Source: Gammaproteobacteria bacterium
GTDB taxonomy: Bacteria > Pseudomonadota > Gammaproteobacteria > Natronospirales > REEB76
DNA length: 64,000 nt
Assembly (NCBI GenBank): GCA_027315405.1
Contig: DAHUYB010000001.1
Location: 62,001-126,000, forward strand
Direction: 5' to 3'
Below the pieces are notes generated by a model. That model had not been told where the DNA came from, did not search any database, and saw only the letters and a list, made by a program, of their open reading frames with translations. Shown here one piece after another: positions 25,930 to 35,132 of the stretch. Position numbers and translations under genes: made by a program. The first letter of the stretch is position 1; each line of letters begins with the position of its first letter.

Positions 25930-27327
25930 ATGCAATGCAGGCGTGTTTCATTATTGCTGCTGATAATCGCGGTGCTGGCCGGCTGCGCCACTTTTCACAA
26001 CCGGCCCCTGGCCCCCAAGAACACCCTGGCGGCGTTCGAAGCCCGACGCCTCGACAGCGCCAAGACGCGTCGCGTCGTAGAGGCAAGCCTGCGGCAACGC
26101 ATCGCGCCCTGGCCGCCACGACGCTGGACTCTCATACTGCTGACACCGGTGGCGTTGCATTACAGTGCGGTGCTGGCGGCGGCTGAGGCGCATGCCCGCG
26201 CCGTCAGCGCCGGTATCCGGGTTGCCAGTGAATATCCCAATCCGCAATTCAGTTTCGCACCGGGTTACAACATCAGCAGCCCCGCCGGCGAATCCCCCTG
26301 GATTTTTGATTACGCGCTGAGCTTTCCCATTCCCACCGCCGGGCGCCGCGCGGCGGCCATCGGACAGGCGCGGGCACTCAGCACCGCGGCTGACTTCGAC
26401 GTGGCAGGGACCGCCTGGCAGGTGCGCAATCGTCTGCGCAGCCGCTTGCTTGATCTGTATGCGGCCGGACAGCAAGTGGCATTGCTGCGGCAACAAGCCG
26501 CCGATCAACGAGAAACGTCGAATCTGCTGCAGGCACGCTATGCTTCCGGGGAGATTTCCGCGCCTGCCTGGCTGGAGGCGCGCAGTGCCTATCAAGCGAT
26601 TCAGTATGCCCTAGCGAGTGCCAAAACCCGGGAAACCACCGCGCATGCCGCTCTGGCCGCGGCGCTGGGTATGCCGGCGGCAGCGCTGCAAGGCATGCAT
26701 TTCGTATTCAATGAATTCACCCGGCCGCTGGGCGTGGCGCCCAAAGCCGCGGTGCAGCGCAATGCGCTGCTGAACCGTGCGGATATCCTCGCCGCCCTGG
26801 CGCGTTATGCGGCAAGTCAGTATGCCCTGCAAAGGGAAATTGCCCGCCAATATCCCAGCCTGCAGATAGGTCCCGGCTTCCGCTGGGATCAGGGTCAGGA
26901 TAAATGGTCGTTGGGCATTAGTATTTCGCTGCCTGTTTTCAACCACAATCAGGGAGCGGTGGCCGCCGCTGAGGCGCGCCGCCACGAAGCCGCCGCGCAG
27001 TTCGAGGTAGTACAGAACCGGGTCATCTCCCAGGTGACCCAGGCCATGGCTGCCTATGGTGGCGCACGTGACAGCCTGTCGTTGGCCACGCAGGCGGCGG
27101 AGAGCGCCGCACAAGCGGCGCAGGCGGTAACGGCGCAATTCAAGGCCGGGGAAAGCGATGCACTTGCTCTGTTTTTCGCCAGACAAACCGCGCTGCGCAG
27201 CGCGCTCGCTCATCTCAAGGCGCTCATCAGCGCGCAAACCGCCCTCACCCGGTTGGAAAATGCCCTGCAACAACCCTTAAATAGCACACACGTGCCGCGC
27301 GGTGTGCTGCCAAAGGAGCACTCATGA
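25930..27327 (+). CDS. CzcC/CusC-type outer membrane efflux lipoprotein (pump 2)
   Basis: A 465-residue outer membrane factor. The ATG at 25930 gives a lipoprotein signal ending in LAGC. Ala-rich helical repeats follow, with YPNPQFSF in the first repeat, typical of CzcC-like proteins. It begins the second tripartite operon and overlaps the next gene's ATG. It lies 37 bases after the CusS-like kinase. Compared with the pump 1 protein it is clearly a different subfamily, so the two pumps are not recent duplicates. Confidence 0.86.
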   Translation: MQCRRVSLLLLIIAVLAGCATFHNRPLAPKNTLAAFEARRLDSAKTRRVVEASLRQRIAPWPPRRWTLILLTPVALHYSAVLAAAEAHARAVSAGIRVASEYPNPQFSFAPGYNISSPAGESPWIFDYALSFPIPTAGRRAAAIGQARALSTAADFDVAGTAWQVRNRLRSRLLDLYAAGQQVALLRQQAADQRETSNLLQARYASGEISAPAWLEARSAYQAIQYALASAKTRETTAHAALAAALGMPAAALQGMHFVFNEFTRPLGVAPKAAVQRNALLNRADILAALARYAASQYALQREIARQYPSLQIGPGFRWDQGQDKWSLGISISLPVFNHNQGAVAAAEARRHEAAAQFEVVQNRVISQVTQAMAAYGGARDSLSLATQAAESAAQAAQAVTAQFKAGESDALALFFARQTALRSALAHLKALISAQTALTRLENALQQPLNSTHVPRGVLPKEHS

Positions 27328-28277
27328 ATCATCACTTTCGCTCTTCCTGGCTGGCCATCCTGTTGACAGGTGTCCTAGGCATGCCGCTCGGGGTTTCCGC
27401 TGCCGAATCTTTTTCTGCCGCGCCTGCCGCCATGCAAGTGACGGTTGCCGAGGCAGCTCAGCGCGCCAGCGGCATCGAGGTCACGCGGATTACCTCGCTG
27501 CACTATCGTCCCCAGGTGACCGGATACGGACAGGTCATGGATCTGACGCCGCTGCTGACACTGCATGCCCAATTGCAGGCGGCCGAGGCGGCGCTTTCGG
27601 CCGCTCAGCAGGAGTACCTGCGGCTCAAGGGGTTGAACCGGCACGCTCAGAACATCTCGGCAAAACGCCTGCAGGCGACGCGTGCAGTTTGGCAGAGCGC
27701 TCGCGCCCAGATGGCCATGCTGCGGGCACGAGCGCTCCAGCATTGGGGAAGCACGCTTACCCATTGGCTGGAGGGTCGCGGCAACCCCGAGCTGGATGGA
27801 TTGGCGGACGGCAGGCGGCAGCTCCTGCGTATCAGCGCGCCGCAGGCGAGCTACCAGGTGAAGCCGCCAGCGCACATTGAGATCAGCGCTGAGTCACGCG
27901 CCATACTGGTTTCCGCCTCACCCCGGATTAACCCGGAAATCCAGGCGCCGACTTATTTTTATTTGGCTGAATCCGCCATGCCGGTTGGCTTTCAGTTCAC
28001 GGCCGGCTTTCCAATTTCGGAGAAAGCATTCGCGGGTGTGCAGATACCGGGAGCCGCCGTGATCTGGTATGCCGGCACCGCCTGGGTCTATGTGCGCACG
28101 TCAGCCACGGAATTTGAGCGCCGGCTGATCACTACTGAATATCCCGAAGAGGGCGGTTGGTTTGTTTCCGCGGGCGTTCATCCCGGAGAGGAACTGGTGA
28201 CACAGGGCGCGGAACTACTGTTCGCGGATGAATTCGCCAGCCATTCTTCAGGAGGCGCGGGAGGCGGTGATGATTAA
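27324..28277 (+). CDS. Short RND efflux adaptor (pump 2)
   Basis: A 317-residue exported adaptor-like protein with a signal peptide (to VSA). It has an N-terminal strand (YRPQVTGYGQV), a coiled-coil hairpin (about residues 85-150) and a C-terminal barrel and membrane-proximal part (IPGAAVIWYAGTAWVYV, VHPGEELVTQGAELLFADEF). The usual lipoyl half-motifs around the hairpin are poorly visible and the protein is shorter than CzcB/CusB (about 400-500). It lies between an outer membrane factor and a heavy-metal-type permease, so an adaptor role is very likely despite the reduction. Confidence 0.75.
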   Translation: MNHHFRSSWLAILLTGVLGMPLGVSAAESFSAAPAAMQVTVAEAAQRASGIEVTRITSLHYRPQVTGYGQVMDLTPLLTLHAQLQAAEAALSAAQQEYLRLKGLNRHAQNISAKRLQATRAVWQSARAQMAMLRARALQHWGSTLTHWLEGRGNPELDGLADGRRQLLRISAPQASYQVKPPAHIEISAESRAILVSASPRINPEIQAPTYFYLAESAMPVGFQFTAGFPISEKAFAGVQIPGAAVIWYAGTAWVYVRTSATEFERRLITTEYPEEGGWFVSAGVHPGEELVTQGAELLFADEFASHSSGGAGGGDD

Positions 28278-28316
28278 CCGCGCCCTGTTTGCTCGCACCA
28301 GTACAGGTCCTGCCCA

Positions 28317-31300
28317 ATGCTGAGCAGCATCGTGCGTTTTGCGGTGCGCTTTCGGGGAGTGGTGATTGCCCTCGCCTGTGTGGTTGCCGGCTACGGTCTG
28401 TGGACGGTATTTCACACCCGTCTCGATGTCTTCCCGGAATTTGCGCCACCCATCATCACGATCGAGACCTCGGCCCCCGGACTTTCCCCCAAGCAGGTGG
28501 AAGCCCTGGTGACCCAACCGCTGGAGGATGCGCTCAACGGCGCTAGCGGCCTGCGCAATCTGCGCTCGCAGTCCATCCAGGGTTTGTCCTACCTCACCCT
28601 GACGTTCGCCAGCAGCAGCAATATCTACCGGGATCGGCAGGCGGTCAGTGAGCGCCTGGGAGCGGTGGCGGCCGTGCTGCCTGTCGGTGTGAAACCGCCG
28701 GTGATGCTGCCGCTCATCTCAGCCACCAAACTGGTGGCGATCATTGGACTCACCTCCCAAACCCGCTCGCTGATGTATTTGCGTACTCTGGCGGACTGGG
28801 TGCTCAAACCACAATTGCTGAGCGTGCCGGGCGTGGCGGGCACGGCTATTTTCAGCAAAGACAAGCAGCAATTGCAGATCCAGGTGCGTGCGCATGCGCT
28901 GGTCCAATATGGGCTCTCCCTGAATGACATCGTGCGGGCCGCGCGGCGGGCCACGGGCGTGCGCGGCGGCGGCTTTATCGAGACCCGCAATCAGTACATC
29001 CTGCTGGCGCCCCACGGCCAGGCCGTGACTCCCGCCGAACTCGCGCAAGTGGTGCTGCGCCACGCGCACGGCGAGACCCTGCATCTGGGGAATGTGGCCC
29101 GGGTCCGGTACGCACCGGCACCACCCATCGGCGCGGCCATGATTGACGGCAAGCCGGGGGTGATGATCAAGATCGCCATGCAGTATGGCGCCAATACCGT
29201 CACCGTGACCCGCGCAGTCAATCAGCGGCTTAAGCAACTGACTCCGGTTCTGGAAAAAGATGGCGTGCATGTTTATCCGGATCTGTTCGAGCCCGCGAGT
29301 TTCGTGCATACCGCTCTCGGTAACATCGAGCGTTCACTGGCAATCGGTGCGGTGCTGGTGGTAACAGTTCTTTTCCTGTTTCTGTTCAACGCGCGTACTA
29401 CCGTCATTTCCGTGGTCGCCATTCCGCTGTCACTGCTCACCGCCGTCATCTTCCTGAACTGGCTGGGCGACGGCATCAATATCATGACGCTCGCCGGACT
29501 GGCCATCGCCCTGGGCGAGGTGGTGGATGACGCCATTATTGACGTGGAGAACATCTTCCGGCGGCTGCGCGAAAACCGCACGCGCTCCGTGCCGCGGCCA
29601 CTCCTGCGTGTGGTATTTGACGCTTCCCTGGAGGTGCGCAGTGCCGTGGTGTATGCGACTTTCACGGTGGTGCTGATCTTTTTCCCCGTGCTCACGCTGA
29701 CGGGTGTGACCGGCCGGCTGTTCAGCCCGCTGGCGCTTGCTTATATCACGGCCATTCTTGCCTCCTTGCTGGTGGCGCTTACCGTGACCCCGGCACTTTC
29801 TTGCCTGCTGCTGGCCCGTCAGCCGCTCGATAAGGAGGAACCGCGTTACATCCGTTGGCTGAAACGGCATTACCACAACTGGCTGACGGGAATACAGAAA
29901 CATGCGGGCTTGGTGATATTGGCGGCGGCGGTGCTTTGTATAGCCGCGCTTGCCGCCCTTCCGTTTTTCAAGGGCCAGTACCTGCCGGAGATGCGCGAGG
30001 GGCATTTTATCGTGCACATGCAACTGGATCCCGGTGCCTCCCTGGACGAAGGCTTGCGCATGGGAAATCGTGTTACGGCCGCCATCGCCTCAGTGCCGGG
30101 AGTGGAATCCGTCGCCCAGCGGGTGGGGCGTGCGAATCTTTTGAGCGGGCCCGCGCCCAGCTACAAAAGTGAAATCCAGGTGAACTTGAAGAAATCATTG
30201 TCGGGTAATGCACAGGCAAAAATACTCAAACAGTTTGATGCATTATTGCGCGGGTTCAGCGGCGCGAAATTCAGCGTCAACACTTTCCTGACCGAGCGTA
30301 TCCATGAGACCCTCAGCGGCTACTATGCGCCGGTGGTGGTAAATATCTTCGGCAACAGTCTGGACACTCTGGACCGCGCCGCGCAGCAAGTGGCAGGCAT
30401 CTTGTCGAAAATACACGGGGCGCGAGACGTGCAGGTGCAAGCGCCTCAGGGCAGCCCGCAGCTTGCGATCCGTCTGCGGGAACGGGCGCTGGCCCGCTGG
30501 GGCATCGCGCCGCTGGACGCCCTGGACGCCATTGCCACCGCCTATCAGGGCATGCGCGTCGGGCAGGTATATCTTGGCACGCGGGTCTTCGATGTGAGCG
30601 TTATTTTTCCGCCGGCGGCGCGCCGTAATCCCATGGCGGTAGGCTCCCTGCTGCTGAAAAACCCCCAGGGCGTGCTGGTGCCCTTGAAAGCGGTGGCAGA
30701 TATCCGCCTAACCTCCGGACGTTTCATGGTTCTGCACGAAGCCGCGCAACGGGTGCAGACGGTGACGGCGTACCTGAGCGGACGCTCCCTGACGGGATTC
30801 GTGCGGGAGGCCGAGGCAAGATTGCATGCGGCAAACCTGCCGCCAGGCACCTATGCGGTATTCAGCGGGGCAGCCCAGGCACGCGCGCAGGCCACCCATG
30901 AACTGCTGCTCAAGACCGCGGTGGCCATCGCGGCCATCTTGATGCTGCTGTTCCTGGCGTTGCGGTCCCTGCGCTTGCTGTTGCTGGTGTTGGTGAACCT
31001 GCCCTTTGCCCTGGTGGGCGGCGTCGCCGCCGTACTGCTTATGGGCGGCGTGGTGTCCATCGGATCCCTGGTAGGGTTCGTGACCTTGTTCGGCATCACC
31101 TTGCGCAACTCCATCATGCTGATCTCGCACTACCAGCATCTGGTGCAGGCAGAGGGCATGACTTGGGGACCGGAAGCGGCCCTGCGAGGTGCGAGTGAGC
31201 GGCTCCTGCCCATCCTCATGACCGCCTTGGTCACGGCTCTGGCCCTGCTGCCGCTGGCCATCGGCAGTAATGTGCCCGGCCAGGAAATCGAGGGTCCCAT

Positions 31301-31424
31301 GGCCGTGGTGATTCTTGGCGGATTGATGACCTCCACGCTCCTAAACCTGTTGATACTCCCGGCCATCGCCCTCAAGTTCGGGCGCTTTGATAAAATCACC
31401 GCGCAGACCGATTTGCAGGCGTGA
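28317..31424 (+). CDS. CzcA/CusA-type heavy-metal RND permease (pump 2)
   Basis: A 1035-residue inner membrane RND transporter. The N-terminus (LDVFPEFAPPIITIETSAPG) and the fourth membrane segment (LGEVVDDAIIDVENIFRRL) match the heavy-metal efflux branch, with Asp pairs and the Glu of the VEN motif kept. Twelve membrane segments and two periplasmic loops are evident. It is the last gene of the second tripartite operon, and it follows a CusRS-like pair, so it probably exports a divalent or monovalent metal. The metal itself cannot be read from sequence. Confidence 0.9.
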   Translation: MLSSIVRFAVRFRGVVIALACVVAGYGLWTVFHTRLDVFPEFAPPIITIETSAPGLSPKQVEALVTQPLEDALNGASGLRNLRSQSIQGLSYLTLTFASSSNIYRDRQAVSERLGAVAAVLPVGVKPPVMLPLISATKLVAIIGLTSQTRSLMYLRTLADWVLKPQLLSVPGVAGTAIFSKDKQQLQIQVRAHALVQYGLSLNDIVRAARRATGVRGGGFIETRNQYILLAPHGQAVTPAELAQVVLRHAHGETLHLGNVARVRYAPAPPIGAAMIDGKPGVMIKIAMQYGANTVTVTRAVNQRLKQLTPVLEKDGVHVYPDLFEPASFVHTALGNIERSLAIGAVLVVTVLFLFLFNARTTVISVVAIPLSLLTAVIFLNWLGDGINIMTLAGLAIALGEVVDDAIIDVENIFRRLRENRTRSVPRPLLRVVFDASLEVRSAVVYATFTVVLIFFPVLTLTGVTGRLFSPLALAYITAILASLLVALTVTPALSCLLLARQPLDKEEPRYIRWLKRHYHNWLTGIQKHAGLVILAAAVLCIAALAALPFFKGQYLPEMREGHFIVHMQLDPGASLDEGLRMGNRVTAAIASVPGVESVAQRVGRANLLSGPAPSYKSEIQVNLKKSLSGNAQAKILKQFDALLRGFSGAKFSVNTFLTERIHETLSGYYAPVVVNIFGNSLDTLDRAAQQVAGILSKIHGARDVQVQAPQGSPQLAIRLRERALARWGIAPLDALDAIATAYQGMRVGQVYLGTRVFDVSVIFPPAARRNPMAVGSLLLKNPQGVLVPLKAVADIRLTSGRFMVLHEAAQRVQTVTAYLSGRSLTGFVREAEARLHAANLPPGTYAVFSGAAQARAQATHELLLKTAVAIAAILMLLFLALRSLRLLLLVLVNLPFALVGGVAAVLLMGGVVSIGSLVGFVTLFGITLRNSIMLISHYQHLVQAEGMTWGPEAALRGASERLLPILMTALVTALALLPLAIGSNVPGQEIEGPMAVVILGGLMTSTLLNLLILPAIALKFGRFDKITAQTDLQA

Positions 31425-31577
31425 ACCGGAACCCGATCAAGCATGAAAATCGGGAATCAATTTGAGTTTGTCCGGATGGAATGATTGCTTATTGCTCCCG
31501 CAAGCACAGAGGAGTCTGTATGCGTACTCCCCGCGATGACCGACTCCGCTGGGCAGAATGGGGATGGATCTAAACCC

Positions 31578-32060
31578 ATGGATGGCAGCCTGTACACGCG
31601 GTATTTGCATCGTCTCTTCTGGGTCAGCATCTTTGTCAAGGGCCTGGACGGCGTGCTGGAAACCATCGGCGGTATTCTCGTCCTGCTGGCAAGCCGCGTC
31701 GATCTGACCAACGTCGTCATTTTTCTTACGGCACCCGAGTTATCCGAAGATCCCGGGGATCTGGTCGCCAATTATTTACGCCATGTGGTACTTAATCTGT
31801 CAGCCAATACAAAATATCTTGCCAGTATTTACCTGTTGTTCAATGGCGTGGTCAAGGTATTGCTGATGATCGGCATACTGCGCGGCAAACTCTGGTCTTA
31901 CCGGATGGCATTGGGTTTTATAGCGATCTTTATCGGTTACCAGTTATACCGGTTCAGTCATACGCATTCACTGGTTCTCCTGTTCTTCATGCTTTTTGAT
32001 GTACTGACGCTGTATCTCATCTGGATCGAATATCGCAGACGCCGCCGCTCGCCGGCCTAG
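31578..32060 (+). CDS. DUF2127 family integral membrane protein
   Basis: A 160-residue membrane protein with four hydrophobic segments. HRLFWVSIFVKGLDGVLE near the start and GYQLYRFSHTHSLVLL near the end match the DUF2127 family as I remember it. The ATG at 31578 starts it close to the first membrane segment; the frame is open for another 31 codons upstream, but that stretch has no family character. It stands 150 bases after pump 2 and could be read from the same transcript. Function is unknown. Confidence 0.8.
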   Translation: MDGSLYTRYLHRLFWVSIFVKGLDGVLETIGGILVLLASRVDLTNVVIFLTAPELSEDPGDLVANYLRHVVLNLSANTKYLASIYLLFNGVVKVLLMIGILRGKLWSYRMALGFIAIFIGYQLYRFSHTHSLVLLFFMLFDVLTLYLIWIEYRRRRRSPA

Positions 32061-32422
32061 TTTTCTTGCGTAGCCACCGCCGCATTCGGGCGCAGTCAAT
32101 GAACGATGCCTACAGCATCCGGATTTGATCCGCTGGCCGCCCGGCCTGGTGCGGCGCTCGGATCTGCGTAATCCGGGGGGGTAGGCTTGGAAAGGGCTGT
32201 CATATTTCTGTCACATTCCGCCCCTAGACTCACCGGATTTCTAGCAGGTGAGCGTTGATCAGCAAAGACAAGCCCCGCCCGGGCTGGCGTAATTTCCAGA
32301 GTGCCACGGCCCCGGCAGTGTCCTCAGGGCCGGAGGGCAATCCGATGGCGCGAGGCGATCGGACCAAATTCTGTGACCCCGCCGGCGATGCAGCGAATTA
32401 AGCATAATCAGCTGAAGGAACT
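32061..32422. other. Intergenic region upstream of pstC
   Basis: This 360-base gap holds the Pho box at 32197-32215 and a TAGACT -10-like hexamer at 32225-32230. No substrate-binding protein gene, even a broken one, is visible between the promoter and pstC, although pst operons usually begin with pstS. Confidence 0.6.
32197..32215 (+). promoter_or_regulatory. Pho box upstream of pstCAB
   Basis: CTGTCATATTTCTGTCACA is two CTGTCA half-sites in direct repeat, 11 bases apart, closely matching the E. coli PhoB-binding consensus. It replaces the -35 element of the promoter feeding pstC, so the operon should be induced by phosphate starvation. Confidence 0.9.
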
Positions 32423-33415
32423 ATGGCTTTGAACAGCATCCCACGTACCCCGGTCACACGCATGGTTCCACACCGACGCCACGGGCGCAGTGCCATGGCG
32501 GATAGTTTTTTCCGTGGCATCACGCGCTTGGCGGCGCTGTTGGTGTTGGCGCTGATGGCGGGCATTCTGCTGGTGCTGCTGGTCCAGGCCTGGCCCGCCT
32601 TTCATCGTTTCGGCTGGCATTTCTTTTCCGGCACTCAATGGGATCCGGTTACCAATCAGTTTTCGGCGCTGGCTTCGATCTTCGGCACCCTGGTGACCTC
32701 CTTGATCGCGATCATCATCGCGGTACCGGTGAGTTTCGGCATCGCACTTTTTATCACGGAACTGGCGCCTGCCTGGCTGCGCCGTCCCGTGAGCACCGCT
32801 ATTGAACTGCTGGCGGCCATACCCAGCATCATCTATGGCATGTGGGGGTTGTTCGTATTTGCGCCGGTATTCAGCGAATATGCCCAGCCGTGGATCACCG
32901 ATCACATCGGCAACTGGCCGCTGGTGGGTGTGCTTTTCCAGGGTCCGCCCATGGGCATTGGCGTCTTCACCGCCGGTTTGATCCTCGCCATCATGGTGAT
33001 TCCGTTCATCAGTGCGGTGATGCGCGATGTGTTTGACCTGGTTCCCACGGTACTCAAGGAATCGGCTTACGGTGTCGGCTGCACCACCTGGGAAGTCGTG
33101 TGGAACGTGGTGCTGCCCTATACCCGCGTGGGCGTTGTCGGCGGTATTATGCTGGGTTTGGGCCGTGCCCTGGGCGAGACCATGGCCGTGACTTTTATCA
33201 TCGGCAATAGTCACGATATCAGCCGCTCATTGTTCATGGCGGGCAACACCATTTCCTCGACCCTTGCCAATGAATTCACGGAAGCGGTGGGTCCGATTTA
33301 TACTTCATCGCTGATCGCCCTGGGGCTAATACTGTTCTTCATCACCTTCGTGGTGCTGGGGCTGGCCAAACTTATGCTGTTGCGTATGGGGACGCGCGAG
33401 GGGCGCAAGAGCTGA
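32423..33415 (+). CDS. pstC: Phosphate ABC transporter permease PstC
   Basis: A 330-residue inner membrane permease with six membrane segments and the cytoplasmic EAA-type loop GVGCTTWEVVWNVVLPYTRVG followed by GLGRALGETMAVTF. It pairs with PstA to carry phosphate through the membrane. The ATG at 32423 has an AAGGA ribosome binding site. TGA overlaps the pstA start in TGATG. No pstS precedes it; the binding protein must be encoded elsewhere. Confidence 0.94.
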   Translation: MALNSIPRTPVTRMVPHRRHGRSAMADSFFRGITRLAALLVLALMAGILLVLLVQAWPAFHRFGWHFFSGTQWDPVTNQFSALASIFGTLVTSLIAIIIAVPVSFGIALFITELAPAWLRRPVSTAIELLAAIPSIIYGMWGLFVFAPVFSEYAQPWITDHIGNWPLVGVLFQGPPMGIGVFTAGLILAIMVIPFISAVMRDVFDLVPTVLKESAYGVGCTTWEVVWNVVLPYTRVGVVGGIMLGLGRALGETMAVTFIIGNSHDISRSLFMAGNTISSTLANEFTEAVGPIYTSSLIALGLILFFITFVVLGLAKLMLLRMGTREGRKS

Positions 33416-34269
33416 TGGCTTTTTCCGCCCGCTATTTGCGCCGCCGGCTGCTGAACGGTTTTAATCTCGGCGTGTCGGTGCTGGCCACTGTGTTCGGTCT
33501 GTTCTGGCTGGGCTGGCTGATGTGGACACTCGTCAGCCGCGGTCTGCGGTGGATTGGTCCCAGTCTGTTCACTCAGAGCACGCCGCCGCCGGCGGCCGCC
33601 GGCGGCGGCATTGCCAACGCCATCGTCGGGTCGCTGCTGATTACCCTGGTGGGTGTGGTCGTGGGTACACCCATCGGCATCCTGGCCGCCACCTGGCTGG
33701 CGGAATTCGGCCGGCATTCGCGCATTGCGGCGGTGATACGTTTCGTGAACGACATCCTGCTGAGCGCACCGTCCATCGTCATCGGCGTATTCGTCTACGC
33801 AGTGGTGGTCGCGCGCTTCGGTCACTTCTCCGGCTGGTCGGGCGGCCTGGCTTTGGCCATCATCATGTTGCCGGTGGTATTACGCACCACCGAGGACATG
33901 CTTATATTGGTGCCGGACCAGCTGCGCGAAGCCGCCGCCGCCCTGGGAGCGCCCCAGTGGCGGGTGGTGGTGACGGTGGTATACCGTGCTTCCCTGGGCG
34001 GCATCCTCACCGGCGTGATGCTGGGTATCGCGCGCATCAGCGGCGAGACCGCGCCGCTGCTGTTCACCGCGCTCAACAACCAGTTCTGGAGCTCGGATAT
34101 GAGCCGGCCGATGGCCAACCTGCCGGTAATGATCTTCCAGTTTGCCATGAGCCCCTATGACAACTGGCAGCATCTGGCCTGGGCGGCGGCCTTGCTTATC
34201 ACGCTTGCGATTCTGGCACTGAGCTTGATTGCACGAATCCTGATTCGTGCCAATGCGTTTGTGAAATAA
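33415..34269 (+). CDS. pstA: Phosphate ABC transporter permease PstA
   Basis: A 284-residue permease with six membrane segments. Conserved parts include [20 protein letters not shown], the EAA loop [20 protein letters not shown] and [16 protein letters not shown]. It forms the membrane channel with PstC. It overlaps pstC by one base and is followed two bases later by pstB, so the three genes are translated together. Confidence 0.94.
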   Translation: MAFSARYLRRRLLNGFNLGVSVLATVFGLFWLGWLMWTLVSRGLRWIGPSLFTQSTPPPAAAGGGIANAIVGSLLITLVGVVVGTPIGILAATWLAEFGRHSRIAAVIRFVNDILLSAPSIVIGVFVYAVVVARFGHFSGWSGGLALAIIMLPVVLRTTEDMLILVPDQLREAAAALGAPQWRVVVTVVYRASLGGILTGVMLGIARISGETAPLLFTALNNQFWSSDMSRPMANLPVMIFQFAMSPYDNWQHLAWAAALLITLAILALSLIARILIRANAFVK

Positions 34270-34271
34270 TC

Positions 34272-35108
34272 ATGAGCAAATCGGATCCAACAAAAACTCA
34301 CGCCATCTCGCTGGAGATCCCAGTGCGTTCTCCGGGCGGAAAATCCGCCATCGAAAATCCGAAGCTGAGCATTAATCAGCTCAATTTCTATTACGGGCGC
34401 TTCCAGGCTCTGCGCGACATCAACATGGACATTGCCGAACGTCAGGTGACGGCCTTCATAGGTCCCTCCGGATGCGGAAAGTCCACTTTACTGCGCGCCC
34501 TGAATCGCATCTACGGTCTGTACCCGGATCAGCGCGCCACCGGCGCGATCATGCTCGACGGCCGCAATATCTTGGACCGGGACCAAGACCTGAATTATCT
34601 ACGCGCCAAGATCGGTATGGTGTTTCAGAAACCCACGCCATTCCCCATGTCGGTATTCGAGAATATCGCCTTCGGCGTGCGCCTTTATGAACGTTTGTCG
34701 CGCATGAAGATGCAGGAGCGGGTGGAATGGGCGTTGCGCAAGGCAGCCCTATGGGAGGAAGTGAAGGATAAATTGCATCAGGGCGGCACGCGTCTATCCG
34801 GCGGCCAGCAGCAACGCCTGTGCATTGCCCGCGCCATCGCGGTAAAACCGGAAATCATGCTGCTGGACGAGCCGGCTTCGGCCCTGGATCCGCTCTCGAC
34901 CCTGAAAATTGAGGAATTGATTGCTGAATTAAAGACCGATTACACCATTGTTATCGTTACCCACAACATGCAACAGGCGGCGCGGGTTTCCGACTACACC
35001 GCCTTCATGTACCTGGGCAGCCTGGTGGAATACGCCGACACCAGCACGCTGTTCACCAACCCCGCCCGCAAACAGACCGAGGATTACATCACCGGCCGTT
35101 ACGGTTGA
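34272..35108 (+). CDS. pstB: Phosphate ABC transporter ATPase PstB
   Basis: A 278-residue ABC ATPase. Walker [10 protein letters not shown], signature [14 protein letters not shown], Walker [14 protein letters not shown] and the switch His in [13 protein letters not shown] are all intact. Residues 1-30 are a poorly conserved extension. It powers phosphate uptake by PstCA. No phoU follows; the next gene is on the opposite strand 25 bases away. Confidence 0.95.
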   Translation: MSKSDPTKTHAISLEIPVRSPGGKSAIENPKLSINQLNFYYGRFQALRDINMDIAERQVTAFIGPSGCGKSTLLRALNRIYGLYPDQRATGAIMLDGRNILDRDQDLNYLRAKIGMVFQKPTPFPMSVFENIAFGVRLYERLSRMKMQERVEWALRKAALWEEVKDKLHQGGTRLSGGQQQRLCIARAIAVKPEIMLLDEPASALDPLSTLKIEELIAELKTDYTIVIVTHNMQQAARVSDYTAFMYLGSLVEYADTSTLFTNPARKQTEDYITGRYG

Positions 35109-35132
35109 GACTTGCGCACCCGTGACGTTTTA

